Origin: Devosia ginsengisoli
GTDB lineage: Bacteria; Pseudomonadota; Alphaproteobacteria; Rhizobiales; Devosiaceae
Assembly (NCBI RefSeq): GCF_007859655.1
Contig: NZ_CP042304.1
Span: 1-64,000 of the forward strand
Reading direction: 5' to 3'
Length of the DNA: 64,000 nt
Part shown: piece by piece, positions 29,058 through 37,698 of the stretch
How the letters are laid out: each line of letters begins with the position of its first letter
How positions within the stretch are numbered: position 1 is the stretch's first letter
Notes under the pieces: generated by a model
Database searches by the model: none
Seen by the model: the letters and a program-made list of their open reading frames with translations, nothing else
What the model was told of the DNA's origin: nothing
Position numbers and translations under genes: made by a program

Positions 29058-29993
29058 ATGCTCGCCATCCTCACCGTCATTGCGCCCATCTTCGCGCTGA
29101 TGGCATTCGGCTATGGCGCGGTGCGCTTCCGCCTGTTCCCGGCCGATGGCATCAAGGGCCTGATTGCCTTCGTCAATAATTTCGCCACGCCCTGCCTGCT
29201 GTTCCATTCGCTTCTCACCAGCGATTTCCGCTCGGCCTTCAATATCGGCATTATCGGACCGTTTTATATCGGCGCCGTGGCCTGTTTCGCGCTGGGCATC
29301 GTCATCGCGCTCAAGGTCTTCCGCAATCGGCCGGGCGAGGCCGTGGCGGTCGGCTTTTCGGGCATGTTCACCAATACCGTGCTGGTCGGCCTGCCCATCA
29401 TGCAGCGCGCCTATGGCGTCGATGCTTTGCCCGTCGTGCTGTCGATCATCGGCCTGCATGGCGCCATCCTGCTCACCACCGGCATGCTCACCATCGAACT
29501 GATGCGCCGCGATGGGGCCTCGCTCGGCAAGACCCTGCTGGTTGCTGCAAAGCGCGTCGGCTCCAATCCGCTGATCTGGGGCATTGCCGCAGGCCTGATC
29601 GGCTATTTCTCCGGCCTCACCCTGATCGAGCCGGCCGATGCCTTCTTCCGCATGATGGCCCAGGCCGTGGTCCCCGCCGCTTTGTTCGGCATTGGCGGCG
29701 CTCTCAACGAGTTCAAGCTCAGTGAAAACTGGAAACAGGCGCTGGTCGCTTCGATCATCAAGCTGATCGTCCACCCGGCCATCGCCTATGTGCTGATGAT
29801 CTGGGTGCTGCATGTGCCCATGGAGATCGCCCGCTACGGCATCCTGCTCTCGGCCATGCCGGCCGGCGTCAACGTCTATGTCTTCGCCACCTATTACAAC
29901 AGGGGCGTCAGCGTCGCCGCCAACGCCATCCTCATCGGCACGATCGCCTCGGCCGTGACCATTTCGGGGTGGCTCTACATCTTGTCGCTATAG
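29058..29993 (+). CDS. AEC family (auxin efflux carrier-like) transporter
   Basis: 311 residues, ten hydrophobic helices. MLAILTVIAPIFALMAFGYG is the usual AEC start and supports ATG 29058 rather than the upstream frame start. Family segments: FVNNFATPCLLFHSLL, GFSGMFTNTVLVGLPIMQRA, NPLIWGIAAGLIGYFSG, AVVPAALFGIGGALN, LLSAMPAGVNVYVFATYYNR. Such carriers (MdcF/PIN-type fold) move organic acids or malonate; the substrate here is unknown. Divergent from glpD and followed by a CorC-type gene 33 bp on. Confidence 0.9.
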   Translation: MLAILTVIAPIFALMAFGYGAVRFRLFPADGIKGLIAFVNNFATPCLLFHSLLTSDFRSAFNIGIIGPFYIGAVACFALGIVIALKVFRNRPGEAVAVGFSGMFTNTVLVGLPIMQRAYGVDALPVVLSIIGLHGAILLTTGMLTIELMRRDGASLGKTLLVAAKRVGSNPLIWGIAAGLIGYFSGLTLIEPADAFFRMMAQAVVPAALFGIGGALNEFKLSENWKQALVASIIKLIVHPAIAYVLMIWVLHVPMEIARYGILLSAMPAGVNVYVFATYYNRGVSVAANAILIGTIASAVTISGWLYILSL

Positions 29994-30026
29994 GTTAGCG
30001 GCTCATTTGCGGGTAATAGAACGTCC

Positions 30027-31339
30027 ATGAACACCTTGCTTGGACTGTTGCTGATCGCCCTGCTGATCATGATCAGCGTTCTGATCGCCCTGGCCGAAAT
30101 CGCCTTCGCGGCGGCGCGCGAAATCCGCATTCGCGCGCTGACCGAACAGGGCGATGCGCGCGCCATGCGCTTTGCCAAGCTGCGGGCCAATGCCGGCAAT
30201 GTCATCACCGCCCTGCAGATCAGCACCAATGCGGTCTCCATCCTGGCGGGCATCGTCGGTTCGGAATTCCTCGCGCCCAGTTTCGCCGCCCTGCTGGCGC
30301 CGCTCATGCCGGTCGACAGCGCCGAGACGCTGGGTGGCGTCCTCTCCTTCATCCTGGTGACCACCCTGTTCATCCTGCTCGCCGATCTTACGCCTCGGCG
30401 CATCGCCATGATGATGCCGGAGCGGGTGGCGCTGTTTGTCGGGGGCTTTCTCGAAATCCAGGTCCGCGTGCTCAAGCCCCTGGTCTGGATCTTCAGCACA
30501 CTGTCCGACCGGCTGATCGCGCTGCTGCGCCTCAAGCCCGAGCGCAATGACGAAGTGACCGGCGAGGATTTCCGCATGATCCTGGCCGGCGGCGAGGCTT
30601 CCGGCGCGCTGATGAAGAACGAGCATCAGCTCATCAAGAATGTGCTGGCGCTCGAATTGCGCAGCGTCACCTCGGTCATGACCGTGCGCGACAGCGTCGT
30701 CTATCTCGACATCCGCGACTCCGCCGAAGTGCAGCGTGAAAAGGTGCAGCAGTTTCCGTTTTCCCGCTATCCGCTCTGCGATGGCGGGCTCGACGAGGTC
30801 ATCGGCTGCGTCCGGGCCGAAGACGCCCTGGCCGCCGCCTTCAAGAATTCCAGCACGGTCGATTTCCGCGAAGCGCGCCGCGATGTGCTCTCGGTCCCCG
30901 ATTCCCTCAATGTGTGGGAAGTCATGGCCGAGTTTCAGGCCCAGAATACGGGCTTTGCTCTGGTGGTCAGCGAATATGCCTATGTGGTGGGCATCGTCAC
31001 CTTCAAGGATCTAATGGCCGCCCTGGTGCAGGGCCTGGTCAATCCCTTCGAGGAGAAGGCCATCCTGCGTCGCGAGGACAACAGCTACCTGATCGACGGC
31101 GTCACCCCCTGGTCGAGGTGGCGCAGGCGCTGGGCCTCAAGCAGTTGCATAGCGACGCCCATTACGAGACCATTGGCGGCTTCATCGTCCACCACCTGCG
31201 CCGCGCTGCCCGCAAGGGCGATCGCGTCGATGCCGGCGGCTATACATTCGAAGTGGTCGACGCGGACCGCATGCGCCTCAATCAGTTGCTCGTCACCAAG
31301 CAGGCCAGCAAGTCCGCGCCAACCAAATCCGGCAAATAG
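30027..31339 (+). CDS. CNNM/CorC-type protein (DUF21, CBS pair, CorC_HlyC), one frameshift
   Basis: ~437 residues. The DUF21 membrane domain (1-170) has LLGLLLIALLIMISVLIALA, AEIAFAAAREIRIRALTEQG and FILLADLTPRRIAM. Two CBS motifs follow (LELRSVTSVMTVRDSVVYLD; VWEVMAEFQAQNTGFALVVS, YAYVVGIVTFKDLMAALV), then a C-terminal CorC_HlyC domain (GGFIVHHLRRAARKGDRVDA, FEVVDADRMRLNQLLV). A missing C at ~31107 (GVTPLVEVAQALGL) breaks the frame. Likely Mg2+/divalent-cation efflux or control, despite the hemolysin label often given to this family. Confidence 0.86.
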
Positions 31340-31372
31340 CCTGCCCTACCTCCCGAGAAGTCACGCCTTCTG

Positions 31373-31492
31373 TGGCTCCCGTCACCCCACCCTCATTCCC
31401 TCCCCATCAAGGGGAGGGGAGGCGCCAGCTCTGATGCTGGTGTTCATCGTCTCCCTCCCCCTTGTGGGGAGGGATCAAGGGGGGGGTGGGCC
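31373..31492. repeat. Repeat element, left inverted copy flanking the reductase gene
   Basis: Begins GGCTCCCGTCACCCCACCC and ends with CCCTTGTGGGGAGGGATCAA. Almost the same sequence recurs in opposite orientation at 32226-32397, so the dihydrofolate-reductase-like gene is bracketed by ~110-bp inverted repeats. Confidence 0.7.
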
Positions 31493-31524
31493 ACGCGCGC
31501 AGGAGAGGGAGTTTAGTTACTCCG

Positions 31525-32148
31525 TCAGCTCAGCAGCTCGGTGAAGCGCTGCGGCGCACCCATATCCAGCGGCGCACGGGGCTCCAGCGTCAGTCCGACC
31601 ACGCCTTTGTCGAATGTCTCGACGTCCACCACCGCCATGTCCCGCTTGTCCGTCACCTCACCGAACCAGGCCGCGCCGGGCGATACCGTCGGGAACACGT
31701 AGAAGGTAAAGCGGTCGACCAGCCCGAGCCGGACCATCGACTGCACCAGGCTCGCTCCGCCTGACAGGTGGATGTCGCCGCCCGGCCGCGCCTTGAGCTC
31801 GGTGATGAACGCCACCAGCGCCGCATCATCCGCCGCCGTCACCATGCGCGCCTTGTGCCAGGGCTCCAGCGCCCGCGATCCGCTGCGCGAAATCACCAGC
31901 TTTTCGATATCGTGCATATGCCGGGCCATGGTCTGGTTGCTCCCGGTGCCTTCGCCCGAAGCCAGCGTGCCCGGCCAATAGGCCACCATCTCGTCATAGG
32001 TATTGCGGCCGATCAGCATCGTATCCGACTTTTGGGCATTCTCATTGATCCGCCGATAGATATCGTCGCCCACTCCGTCCACCCATTCGAACGGGCTATC
32101 CAGCCGTCCATTGAGAGTGCTCATCATTCCCAGAATGACTTTACGCAT
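31525..32148 (-). CDS. Dihydrofolate reductase-like protein (RibD C-terminal domain)
   Basis: 207 residues. MRKVILGMMSTLNGRLDSPF, SDTMLIGRNTYDEMVAYWPG, KLVISRSGSRALEPWHKARM, GGDIHLSGGASLVQSMVRLG, DRFTFYVFPTVSPGAAWFG: the RibD_C/DHFR-like NADPH-binding fold with the GR-T-E/D and GG-A segments. These stand-alone proteins are not true FolA and are widely found beside ArsR-SRPBCC pairs, as here (32430-33232). Role unknown. Inverted repeats flank the gene. Confidence 0.88.
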   Translation of the reverse strand: MRKVILGMMSTLNGRLDSPFEWVDGVGDDIYRRINENAQKSDTMLIGRNTYDEMVAYWPGTLASGEGTGSNQTMARHMHDIEKLVISRSGSRALEPWHKARMVTAADDAALVAFITELKARPGGDIHLSGGASLVQSMVRLGLVDRFTFYVFPTVSPGAAWFGEVTDKRDMAVVDVETFDKGVVGLTLEPRAPLDMGAPQRFTELLS

Positions 32149-32225
32149 TGTCAGTCTCCATAAGTTAGCTAAAAGGATAAGTAATTAGGCGCGGCTTGGC
32201 CGATCAATTTGGACTTCGGTGCGTG

Positions 32226-32397
32226 AGGTCACCCCCCACCCTTGATCCCTCCCCACAAGGGGGAGGGAGACGATGAATACTGGCCTCAGAGCTGGCGCCT
32301 CCCTCCCCTTGATGGGCTTCGAGCCGGCCGAAGGCAAAATCGCTCCGGTGGAGCGATTTTAGGTGAGAAGGAATGAGGGTGGGGTGACGGGAGCCAG
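32226..32397. repeat. Repeat element, right inverted copy flanking the reductase gene
   Basis: Inverted relative of 31373-31492, interrupted by ~58 bp that includes a perfect AAAATCGCTCC hairpin. Ends AATGAGGGTGGGGTGACGGG AGCC, complementary to the start of the left copy. Confidence 0.68.
32336..32360 (-). terminator. Terminator hairpin downstream of the SRPBCC gene
   Basis: AAAATCGCTCC-GGT-GGAGCGATTTT: an 11-bp perfect stem with a 3-nt loop and A/T tracts on both sides, a textbook two-way intrinsic terminator, 70 bp past the stop of the leftward arsR-SRPBCC unit. Confidence 0.8.
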
Positions 32398-32429
32398 AGA
32401 AGCCCGAAATGTCCCCCCGGGCGGGAGCT

Positions 32430-32897
32430 CTACCCCTCCACCAGTGCCGCCAATTGAGCCGTCACCGATCCCCAGCCGTCATAAAAGCCCAGGTCGCGAT
32501 GCCGGGTCTGGTCGGCATTGTCCTTGTGCATCACCACGGCGCGATAGGCCGTGCCCAGGTCGTGGTCATCGAGTGTGATGACCGCCGTCATCATCGGCTG
32601 CTCGGCCGGCCGCCAGCCGCCGACCAGCGCATTGGTGAAGACGATCCGCCGACCCTCTTCCAGCGCCAGGTAGCAGGCTGACAGATGCGGACCGAAGGCG
32701 CCGCCATTCTCGCTCATCAGCGTGGTCAGCGCGCCGCCCGGCCGCAGGTCCATCTCCGCCACCCGGCACAAAGCCGGCGCCGGTATCCACCATTTGGCAA
32801 AGCTGTCCGGCGTCGTCCACGCCGCCCAGATGGCCGAGCGCGGCGCCTTGATAATGCGGCTGATTTCGAGATCGCGTTCCGGGTCGAGCTTGGTCAT
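32430..32897 (-). CDS. SRPBCC (AHSA1/polyketide cyclase-like) domain protein
   Basis: 155 residues. DLEISRIIKAPRSAIWAAWT, TTPDSFAKWWIPAP, VAEMDLRPGGALTTLM, GRRIVFTNALVGGWRP, PMMTAVITLDDHDLGTAYR and DLGFYDGWGSVTAQLAALVE fit the START-like AHSA1 fold with a hydrophobic ligand pocket. It overlaps the arsR gene (ATGA) and shares its operon. ArsR-SRPBCC pairs are common and stress-linked, but the ligand is not known. Confidence 0.88.
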   Translation of the reverse strand: MTKLDPERDLEISRIIKAPRSAIWAAWTTPDSFAKWWIPAPALCRVAEMDLRPGGALTTLMSENGGAFGPHLSACYLALEEGRRIVFTNALVGGWRPAEQPMMTAVITLDDHDLGTAYRAVVMHKDNADQTRHRDLGFYDGWGSVTAQLAALVEG

Positions 32898-33232
32898 TTG
32901 CCTTGTTCCTTGTCTTGCGTGACAAACTGCTCCAGCCGGTCCGTCCGGCCTTCCCAGATCGCCCTTTGTTCGTTCAGCCAGCTATCGACCGCCGCCAGCC
33001 GCGCCCGCTCGATACTGCAGGTGCGCACGCGCCCGGCCTTGCTGGTGCGGATCAGCCCGGCCCCTTCAAGCACATGAATGTGCTTCATGAACGAGGGCAG
33101 GGCCATCTCGAATGGCGCGGCCAGTTCGCCCACGCTGGCCGGCCCCCGTCCCAATCGCCCCACCACGGCCCGCCGCGTCGGATCGGCCAGCGCCTGGAAA
33201 ATGCCATCCAGCTGTGTCTGATACTGTTCCAT
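32894..33232 (-). CDS. ArsR-family transcriptional regulator
   Basis: 112 residues from ATG 33232 (the preceding open frame lacks an RBS). DGIFQALADPTRRAVVGRL, GPASVGELAAPFEMALPSFM, KHIHVLEGAGLIRTSKAGR are the classic winged helix, with VRTCSIERARLAAVDSWLNE and QRAIWEGRTDRLEQFV behind, the usual layout of the SRPBCC-linked ArsR subgroup. No metal-binding CxC. Operator-like repeats lie immediately upstream, so autoregulation is expected. Confidence 0.9.
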   Translation of the reverse strand: MEQYQTQLDGIFQALADPTRRAVVGRLGRGPASVGELAAPFEMALPSFMKHIHVLEGAGLIRTSKAGRVRTCSIERARLAAVDSWLNEQRAIWEGRTDRLEQFVTQDKEQGK

Positions 33233-33235
33233 AAG

Positions 33236-33280
33236 GCTAAGTATCAGGTGGTGACGCTTAGCGCAAGAGCTAAGTATCTG
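33236..33280. promoter_or_regulatory. Candidate operator of the arsR-SRPBCC unit
   Basis: GCTAAGTATCAG (33236) and GCTAAGTATCTG (33269) are direct repeats exactly 33 bp apart (three helical turns), with a partly inverted third copy (GTGACGCTTAGC) between. They lie 4-48 bp ahead of the arsR start, overlapping where its promoter must be. Confidence 0.5.
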
Positions 33281-33372
33281 ACGCTGCCGAACGGGCCGGG
33301 CAGGGGGAGGGCTTGCTTCGGAGCACCCGGCCCCTATTGTGCCTGCCATACCAGAATTGCGAGTCCCGCCGA

Positions 33373-34311
33373 ATGACCGACAAGTCCATCGAGATCCTGC
33401 AAACCGGCAAGCTGCTCGCCAGTTGCGAAGCTGCCCTGGCCGAGCGCTACACCGTCCACAAGCTGCATGAAGAGGCCGATCCCAAGGCCTGGCTCGCAGC
33501 CAATGGCAGCCGCATCCGCGCCCATGCCGGCTCGGGCGTGCAGGCCGATCTCATGGATGCCCTGCCTAATCTCGAAATCATCGCCAGCTTTGGCGTCGGC
33601 TACGACAATATCGACACCAGAACGGCCAAGGCCCGCAATATCCGCGTCACCAACACGCCCAATGTGCTCAACGATGCCGTGGCCGAACTCACTATCGGCC
33701 TGATGATCGCGCTGGCCCGCCGCATCCCTCAGGCCGATCAATATGTGCGCCAGGGCAAGTGGCTATCAGGCAGCATGCCGCTCTTTTCCGAACTGACCGG
33801 CAAGACCGTCGGCATTCTCGGCCTCGGCCGCATCGGCAAGGAAATCGCCGCCCGCGCCCAGGCCATGAAGATGCGCGTCGTCTATCACGGCCGCAAGCGC
33901 CAGCCGTCCGAGCCACATGTCTTCTACGACAATCTCACCGACATGGCCCGCGACAGCGACTGGCTGGTCATCATCGCCCCCGGTGGCAAGGGCACCGAAC
34001 GCATCGTCTCGCGCGACGTGCTGACCGCGCTCGGCCCTAAAGGCATGATCGTCAACGTCGCCCGCGGCACATTGATCGACGAACCCGCCATGCTCGACCT
34101 GCTGCAAAATGGCGGCCTCGGCGGCGCCGCGCTCGATGTGTTCGAAGACGAACCCGAAGTGCCATCAGGCTTCCTCGCGCTCGACAACGTCGTCCTCAGC
34201 CCCCACCAGGGCAGCGCCACGGTCCAAACCCGCGACGCCATGGGCGCGCTGCTCGTCGCCAACCTCGAAGCCCATTTCGCCGGCGAACCGCTCATCAGCG
34301 CCGTCGTCTAG
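33373..34311 (+). CDS. D-2-hydroxyacid dehydrogenase (glyoxylate/hydroxypyruvate reductase type)
   Basis: 312 residues from ATG 33373. NAD(P)-binding GILGLGRIGKEIAARAQAM, then VVYHGRKRQ with an arginine pair suggesting NADPH preference. Catalytic Arg in VNVARGTLIDE, Glu in DVFEDEPEVP and His in VVLSPHQGSAT. The N-terminal substrate domain has SFGVGYDNIDTRTAKARNI and VTNTPNVLNDAVAELTIGLM. Likely reduces glyoxylate or hydroxypyruvate; a related hydroxyacid cannot be excluded. Divergent from the arsR gene. Confidence 0.9.
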   Translation: MTDKSIEILQTGKLLASCEAALAERYTVHKLHEEADPKAWLAANGSRIRAHAGSGVQADLMDALPNLEIIASFGVGYDNIDTRTAKARNIRVTNTPNVLNDAVAELTIGLMIALARRIPQADQYVRQGKWLSGSMPLFSELTGKTVGILGLGRIGKEIAARAQAMKMRVVYHGRKRQPSEPHVFYDNLTDMARDSDWLVIIAPGGKGTERIVSRDVLTALGPKGMIVNVARGTLIDEPAMLDLLQNGGLGGAALDVFEDEPEVPSGFLALDNVVLSPHQGSATVQTRDAMGALLVANLEAHFAGEPLISAVV

Positions 34312-34460
34312 ACCCCCTCATCGCCCTTCGGGCACCTTCTCCCACGAGGGGAGAAGGGGAAACCCGGTGTCGCCCAAGAGTGGAGTTCCCCCTCGCCCCT
34401 TGTGGGAGAGGGGGTAATTTCCTCGTTCAGAGGAAATTACGGGTGAGGGGCTGCGCTCGC
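34312..34460. repeat. CTCTCCCC-type palindromic element after the 2-hydroxyacid dehydrogenase gene
   Basis: CACCTTCTCCCACGAGGGGA (34331 on) and TCGCCCCTTGTGGGAGAGGG pair across ~50 bp. An inner hairpin GTAATTTCCTCGTTCAGAGG with AAATTAC follows. Sits between convergent genes. Confidence 0.65.
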
Positions 34461-34487
34461 CCATGCTTCGATATCGGTGGTCAGCGC

Positions 34488-34823
34488 CTACTCCAGATTC
34501 TCCTGCGCCATCGTTCCCGTGTCATGCACGCAGAACATCACCAGCCGGCCATCGCCGATATTGGTGAACTTGTGTGCCGTCCCGCCCGGCGCGACCACGA
34601 TATCGCCGGGGCCGACCTCCAGCACCTTGCCATCGGCTACGAACCGCGCGCGGCCCTCCTGCACGAACCAGGTCTCGGCATAGGGATGGGTATGCAGCAC
34701 TGGTCCCTGTCCCGGATCGCTATCCACGGCAAAGAACGAAATATCCGTGCCATAGGCCGCCCCTTCGAACCGCACTGTCCGGCTCTTGCTCTGTGCCCGG
34801 TCTGCTGCTCGCAATACATGCAT
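34488..34823 (-). CDS. Cupin-domain protein
   Basis: 111 residues from ATG 34823 (RBS AGGAGAC). A single double-stranded beta-helix: PVLHTHPYAETWFVQEGRAR, FVADGKVLEVGPGDIVVAPG, GTAHKFTNIGDGRLVMFCVH. The HxH...E...H metal ligand set is present. Small cupins of this type are enzymes or sensors of unknown specificity. Encoded downstream of a GNAT gene on the same strand. Confidence 0.85.
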   Translation of the reverse strand: MHVLRAADRAQSKSRTVRFEGAAYGTDISFFAVDSDPGQGPVLHTHPYAETWFVQEGRARFVADGKVLEVGPGDIVVAPGGTAHKFTNIGDGRLVMFCVHDTGTMAQENLE

Positions 34824-34879
34824 GGTCGTCTCCTGTCGTTCTGTCCTCTCGACGAACGGCAGGGCGCCATTTCGACATG

Positions 34880-35341
34880 TCAGGTTGTGACAGTGAATAT
34901 TGCATGCGGCACGCCATTGATCTGCGCGGCTTCCTGCCGGCTCCAGCCCGCCCGTTCGAACAGCGCCGTCGCACTCTCGGTCAGCGCGTGAAGCCGCCCA
35001 TATCCCAGCCGCCGCGCCTCGCTGCGTGCGCGATCTAGCAAGGCCCGGCCCGCGCCGCGCCGTCGATATTGCGGCAGGACGACCAGCCCGCTCAGCCAGG
35101 GCGAACGTTCCGTCACCAGCCCGCCCGAACTGGCGGTCAGCGCACAGGTGCCCGCCACTTCGCCATCCGCCAATGCCACCAGCCCCAGCGGCAGGCCATT
35201 GCGCCGGGCGCGCTCGCTGAGATCGGCCCGTGCCGAGGCGCCCTGTGCATTGTACCAGTCGGCCCATTGCGTTTCGAACAGGTCCACCAACGGCGTCAGC
35301 GCCGCGGGATAATCGATCAACAGGCCCGTCGTGATGGTCAT
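34880..35341 (-). CDS. GNAT-family N-acetyltransferase
   Basis: 153 residues from ATG 35341. Acetyl-CoA binding motif A: WLSGLVVLPQYRRRGAGRAL followed by LDRARSEARRLGYGRLHALT and the motif B SATALFERAGW. N-terminal strand GLVALADGEVAGTCALTASS. The length and compact form suggest a small-molecule or protein N-acetyltransferase; the acceptor is not predictable. 57 bp before the cupin gene, so possibly co-transcribed. Confidence 0.88.
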   Translation of the reverse strand: MTITTGLLIDYPAALTPLVDLFETQWADWYNAQGASARADLSERARRNGLPLGLVALADGEVAGTCALTASSGGLVTERSPWLSGLVVLPQYRRRGAGRALLDRARSEARRLGYGRLHALTESATALFERAGWSRQEAAQINGVPHAIFTVTT

Positions 35342-35468
35342 CGTCCTGCCTTTCTCGCAGGGCCCTCCTGCATCATTGCGCGATTTCATCGCCCGGCCCG
35401 GTCAGCTATTAGGTCGGAACAATGAGTCCGCTTTGTATTGAACTGGCAACGCGGCGCGGAGAAATGCA

Positions 35469-37106
35469 ATGACCGAATGGTGGCGCGGCGGAGTGATCTA
35501 TCAGGTCTATCCGCGCTCGTTTCAGGACAGCAATGGCGATGGCGTGGGCGACCTGCCCGGCATCATCGCCCGGCTCGATCATATTGCCGGCCTCGGCGTC
35601 GATTGCATCTGGCTCTCGCCCATCACCCAGTCGCCCCAGGCCGATATGGGCTACGATGTCAGCGATTATCGCGAGGTCGATCGCCTGTTCGGCTCGCTGG
35701 CCGATTTCGACAGCCTCGTCGAGGCGGCCCATGCCCGCGGAATCAAGGTCATCATGGACCAGGTGGTGAGCCACACGTCGGACCTCCATCCCTGGTTCGA
35801 GGAAAGCCGGCTCAACCGCACCAATGCCAAGGCCGACTGGTATGTCTGGGCCAATCCGCTTCCCGATGGCTCCCCGCCCAATAACTGGCCCGCCGTCTTC
35901 GGCGGCCGCGCCTGGGAATGGAACCCCACCCGCGGGCAATATTACCTGCACAATTTCCTCGCCAGCCAGCCCGACCTCAATTTCCACAATCCCGAAGTGC
36001 AGCAGGCCGTGCTCGATGTCATGCGCTTCTGGCTGGAGCGCGGCATCGATGGCTTCCGCCTCGACACCGTCAATTACTATTTCCACGACAGCAAGCTGCG
36101 CTCCAATCCGCCCAACAAGGTCAAGAACGAGCATCTGGCCTATGCCGTGAATCCCTATGACATGCAGGAGCACCGCTACTCCAAGAGCCAGCCGGAAAAC
36201 CTGGCCTTCCTCAAGCGCGTCCGCGCCCTGCTCGACGAATTCCCCGGCACCACCTCGGTCGGCGAAGTCGGCGACAGCCACAAGTCGGTCAAGCTCATGG
36301 CCGAATACACGTCGGGCGGCGATACGCTCCACATGTGCTACGGCTTCGATTTCCTCGGGCCGCAATTCACCGCCGCCCATTTCCGCACCCGCATCGAGCA
36401 GTTCTTCAAGGCCGGCCCCGATGGCTGGCCCTGCTGGAGCTTTTCCAATCACGATGTGCCGCGCCACGTCACCCGCTGGGCCCCGTTCAGCCAGTCGCCA
36501 ACCGACCTCGCTCGCCAGGCGGCGGCTCTGGTCCTGTCGCTGCGCGGCTCGGTCTGCCTTTATCAGGGCGAGGAACTGGGCCTGCCCGAAACCGACCTGC
36601 TGTTCGAGGAATTGACCGACCCGCGCGGCATCCGCTTCTGGCCCGAGGACAAGGGTCGCGACGGCTGCCGCACCCCCATGCCGTGGGACAGGGGCGATGC
36701 GCCCAACGGCTTCACTTCGGGCAAGCCCTGGCTGCCGGTCAAGCCGGCCCAGTCCATGCTCAATGTCGCCGCGCAGAATGCCGACGCCAATTCGACCCTG
36801 GCCTTCTACCGCGCCATCCTGGCCTGGCGCAAAACCCATCCGGCCCTGCGCGAGGGCGACATCGCCTTCCTCAAGAGTGCCGAACCCGTCCTCGCCTTCC
36901 GCCGTACTTTGGGCGAGCAGAGCCTGCTCTGCCTCTTCAACCTCTCGGCCGAAGCCCAGACCCTCGCCGTCTCAGGCATTCCCAGCGGCACCGAGCTAGA
37001 ACCCGTCTCCCACCACGCCGCCCTGGCCGGCAAGAGCATGCAACTAGGCCCCAACGGCTATGCTTTCGTGGCGCTGGATACCGGCCGGCGCGTGAGTGTC
37101 AAATAG
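35469..37106 (+). CDS. GH13 alpha-glucosidase (oligo-1,6-glucosidase-like)
   Basis: 545 residues. TIM-barrel amylase family enzyme releasing glucose from alpha-glucosides. WWRGGVIYQVYPRSFQDSNG, GDLPGIIARLDHIAGLGVD, AMDYxV-like GYDVSDYREVD, DQVVSHTSDLHPWF, nucleophile Asp in DGFRLDTVNYYF, acid/base Glu in TTSVGEVGD, and SFSNHDVPRHVTRW with the third Asp. QGEELGLPETDL is the usual calcium/loop IV region. No signal peptide, so cytoplasmic. A paralogue lies at 47257-48930. Confidence 0.93.
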   Translation: MTEWWRGGVIYQVYPRSFQDSNGDGVGDLPGIIARLDHIAGLGVDCIWLSPITQSPQADMGYDVSDYREVDRLFGSLADFDSLVEAAHARGIKVIMDQVVSHTSDLHPWFEESRLNRTNAKADWYVWANPLPDGSPPNNWPAVFGGRAWEWNPTRGQYYLHNFLASQPDLNFHNPEVQQAVLDVMRFWLERGIDGFRLDTVNYYFHDSKLRSNPPNKVKNEHLAYAVNPYDMQEHRYSKSQPENLAFLKRVRALLDEFPGTTSVGEVGDSHKSVKLMAEYTSGGDTLHMCYGFDFLGPQFTAAHFRTRIEQFFKAGPDGWPCWSFSNHDVPRHVTRWAPFSQSPTDLARQAAALVLSLRGSVCLYQGEELGLPETDLLFEELTDPRGIRFWPEDKGRDGCRTPMPWDRGDAPNGFTSGKPWLPVKPAQSMLNVAAQNADANSTLAFYRAILAWRKTHPALREGDIAFLKSAEPVLAFRRTLGEQSLLCLFNLSAEAQTLAVSGIPSGTELEPVSHHAALAGKSMQLGPNGYAFVALDTGRRVSVK

Positions 37107-37140
37107 CCGGACGTGTGTCGTCAGACGCCCCACACACGCG

Positions 37141-37245
37141 ATGTCACCCCGGCCTTGAGCCGGGGCCTATCTTGAGATGGATGAACTTTCTGTGGGCGCG
37201 GAAAGACCTCAGGATGGATCCCGGCCCAAGGCCGGGATGACACCG
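37141..37245. repeat. Palindromic element, GTCACCCCGGCCTTGAGCCG type
   Basis: GATGTCACCCCGGCCTTGAG with hairpin CCCCGGCCTTGAGCCGGGG, ~55 bp of spacer, then GGATCCCGGCCCAAGGCCGG GATGACACC. Same unit at 44574-44674. Sits between convergent genes (GH13 and a small secreted protein). Confidence 0.72.
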
Positions 37246-37271
37246 TGGATAGGGCGGCCAAGGGCAAAACC

Positions 37272-37550
37272 CTACGCCGCGCCAAGCAGCTTCAGCGAGC
37301 CGGGCTCGAAGAACACCATGCCCAGCGAGCCATCCGCTTTCACCACGAAGGCGCGCACGCAATTGTTCCATTCCTCGACGCCATCGACATCATAGCCCAT
37401 GGCCGTCAGCTCCTGGCTGATCATGTCTTCCGCACCCGCGATAGGGGCGCCCACGTCGCAACTGATATTGCCGTTGGCGGCCTGTGCCGGCACGGCGACA
37501 ACGGCCAGGCTGGCGGCGGCGACACTGGTGGCTAGAATGGTCTTGAACAT
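37272..37550 (-). CDS. Small secreted protein, paralogue of the 37699-37974 product
   Basis: 92 residues from ATG 37550 (AAGGA 8 bp upstream; MTD at 37559 is less well spaced). Signal peptide MFKTILATSVAAASLAVVAV ending AQA, then ISCDVGAPIAGAEDMISQEL, TAMGYDVDGVEEWNNCVRAF, VVKADGSLGMVFFEPGSLKL. The two cysteines of the mature part probably form a disulfide. It resembles the neighbouring product in its second half (C-RAFV-DG-M-F-P-SL). A GGGAGGTT/AACCTCCC hairpin lies in the leader at 37569-37588. Function unknown; a periplasmic regulator/inhibitor-like domain is possible. Confidence 0.7.
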   Translation of the reverse strand: MFKTILATSVAAASLAVVAVPAQAANGNISCDVGAPIAGAEDMISQELTAMGYDVDGVEEWNNCVRAFVVKADGSLGMVFFEPGSLKLLGAA

Positions 37551-37698
37551 GTCGGTCATCCTTTTCTCGGGAGGTTTCTGAACCTCCCGATCATCGGCCC
37601 GGCACGTCGCGATCACCAGTTAAACTACTGCAATCAATATGAAATATTGGCAAGCGCTTGGTAATTCCCCGTCCATCTTCGGGCGGGAAAGGCGCAGC

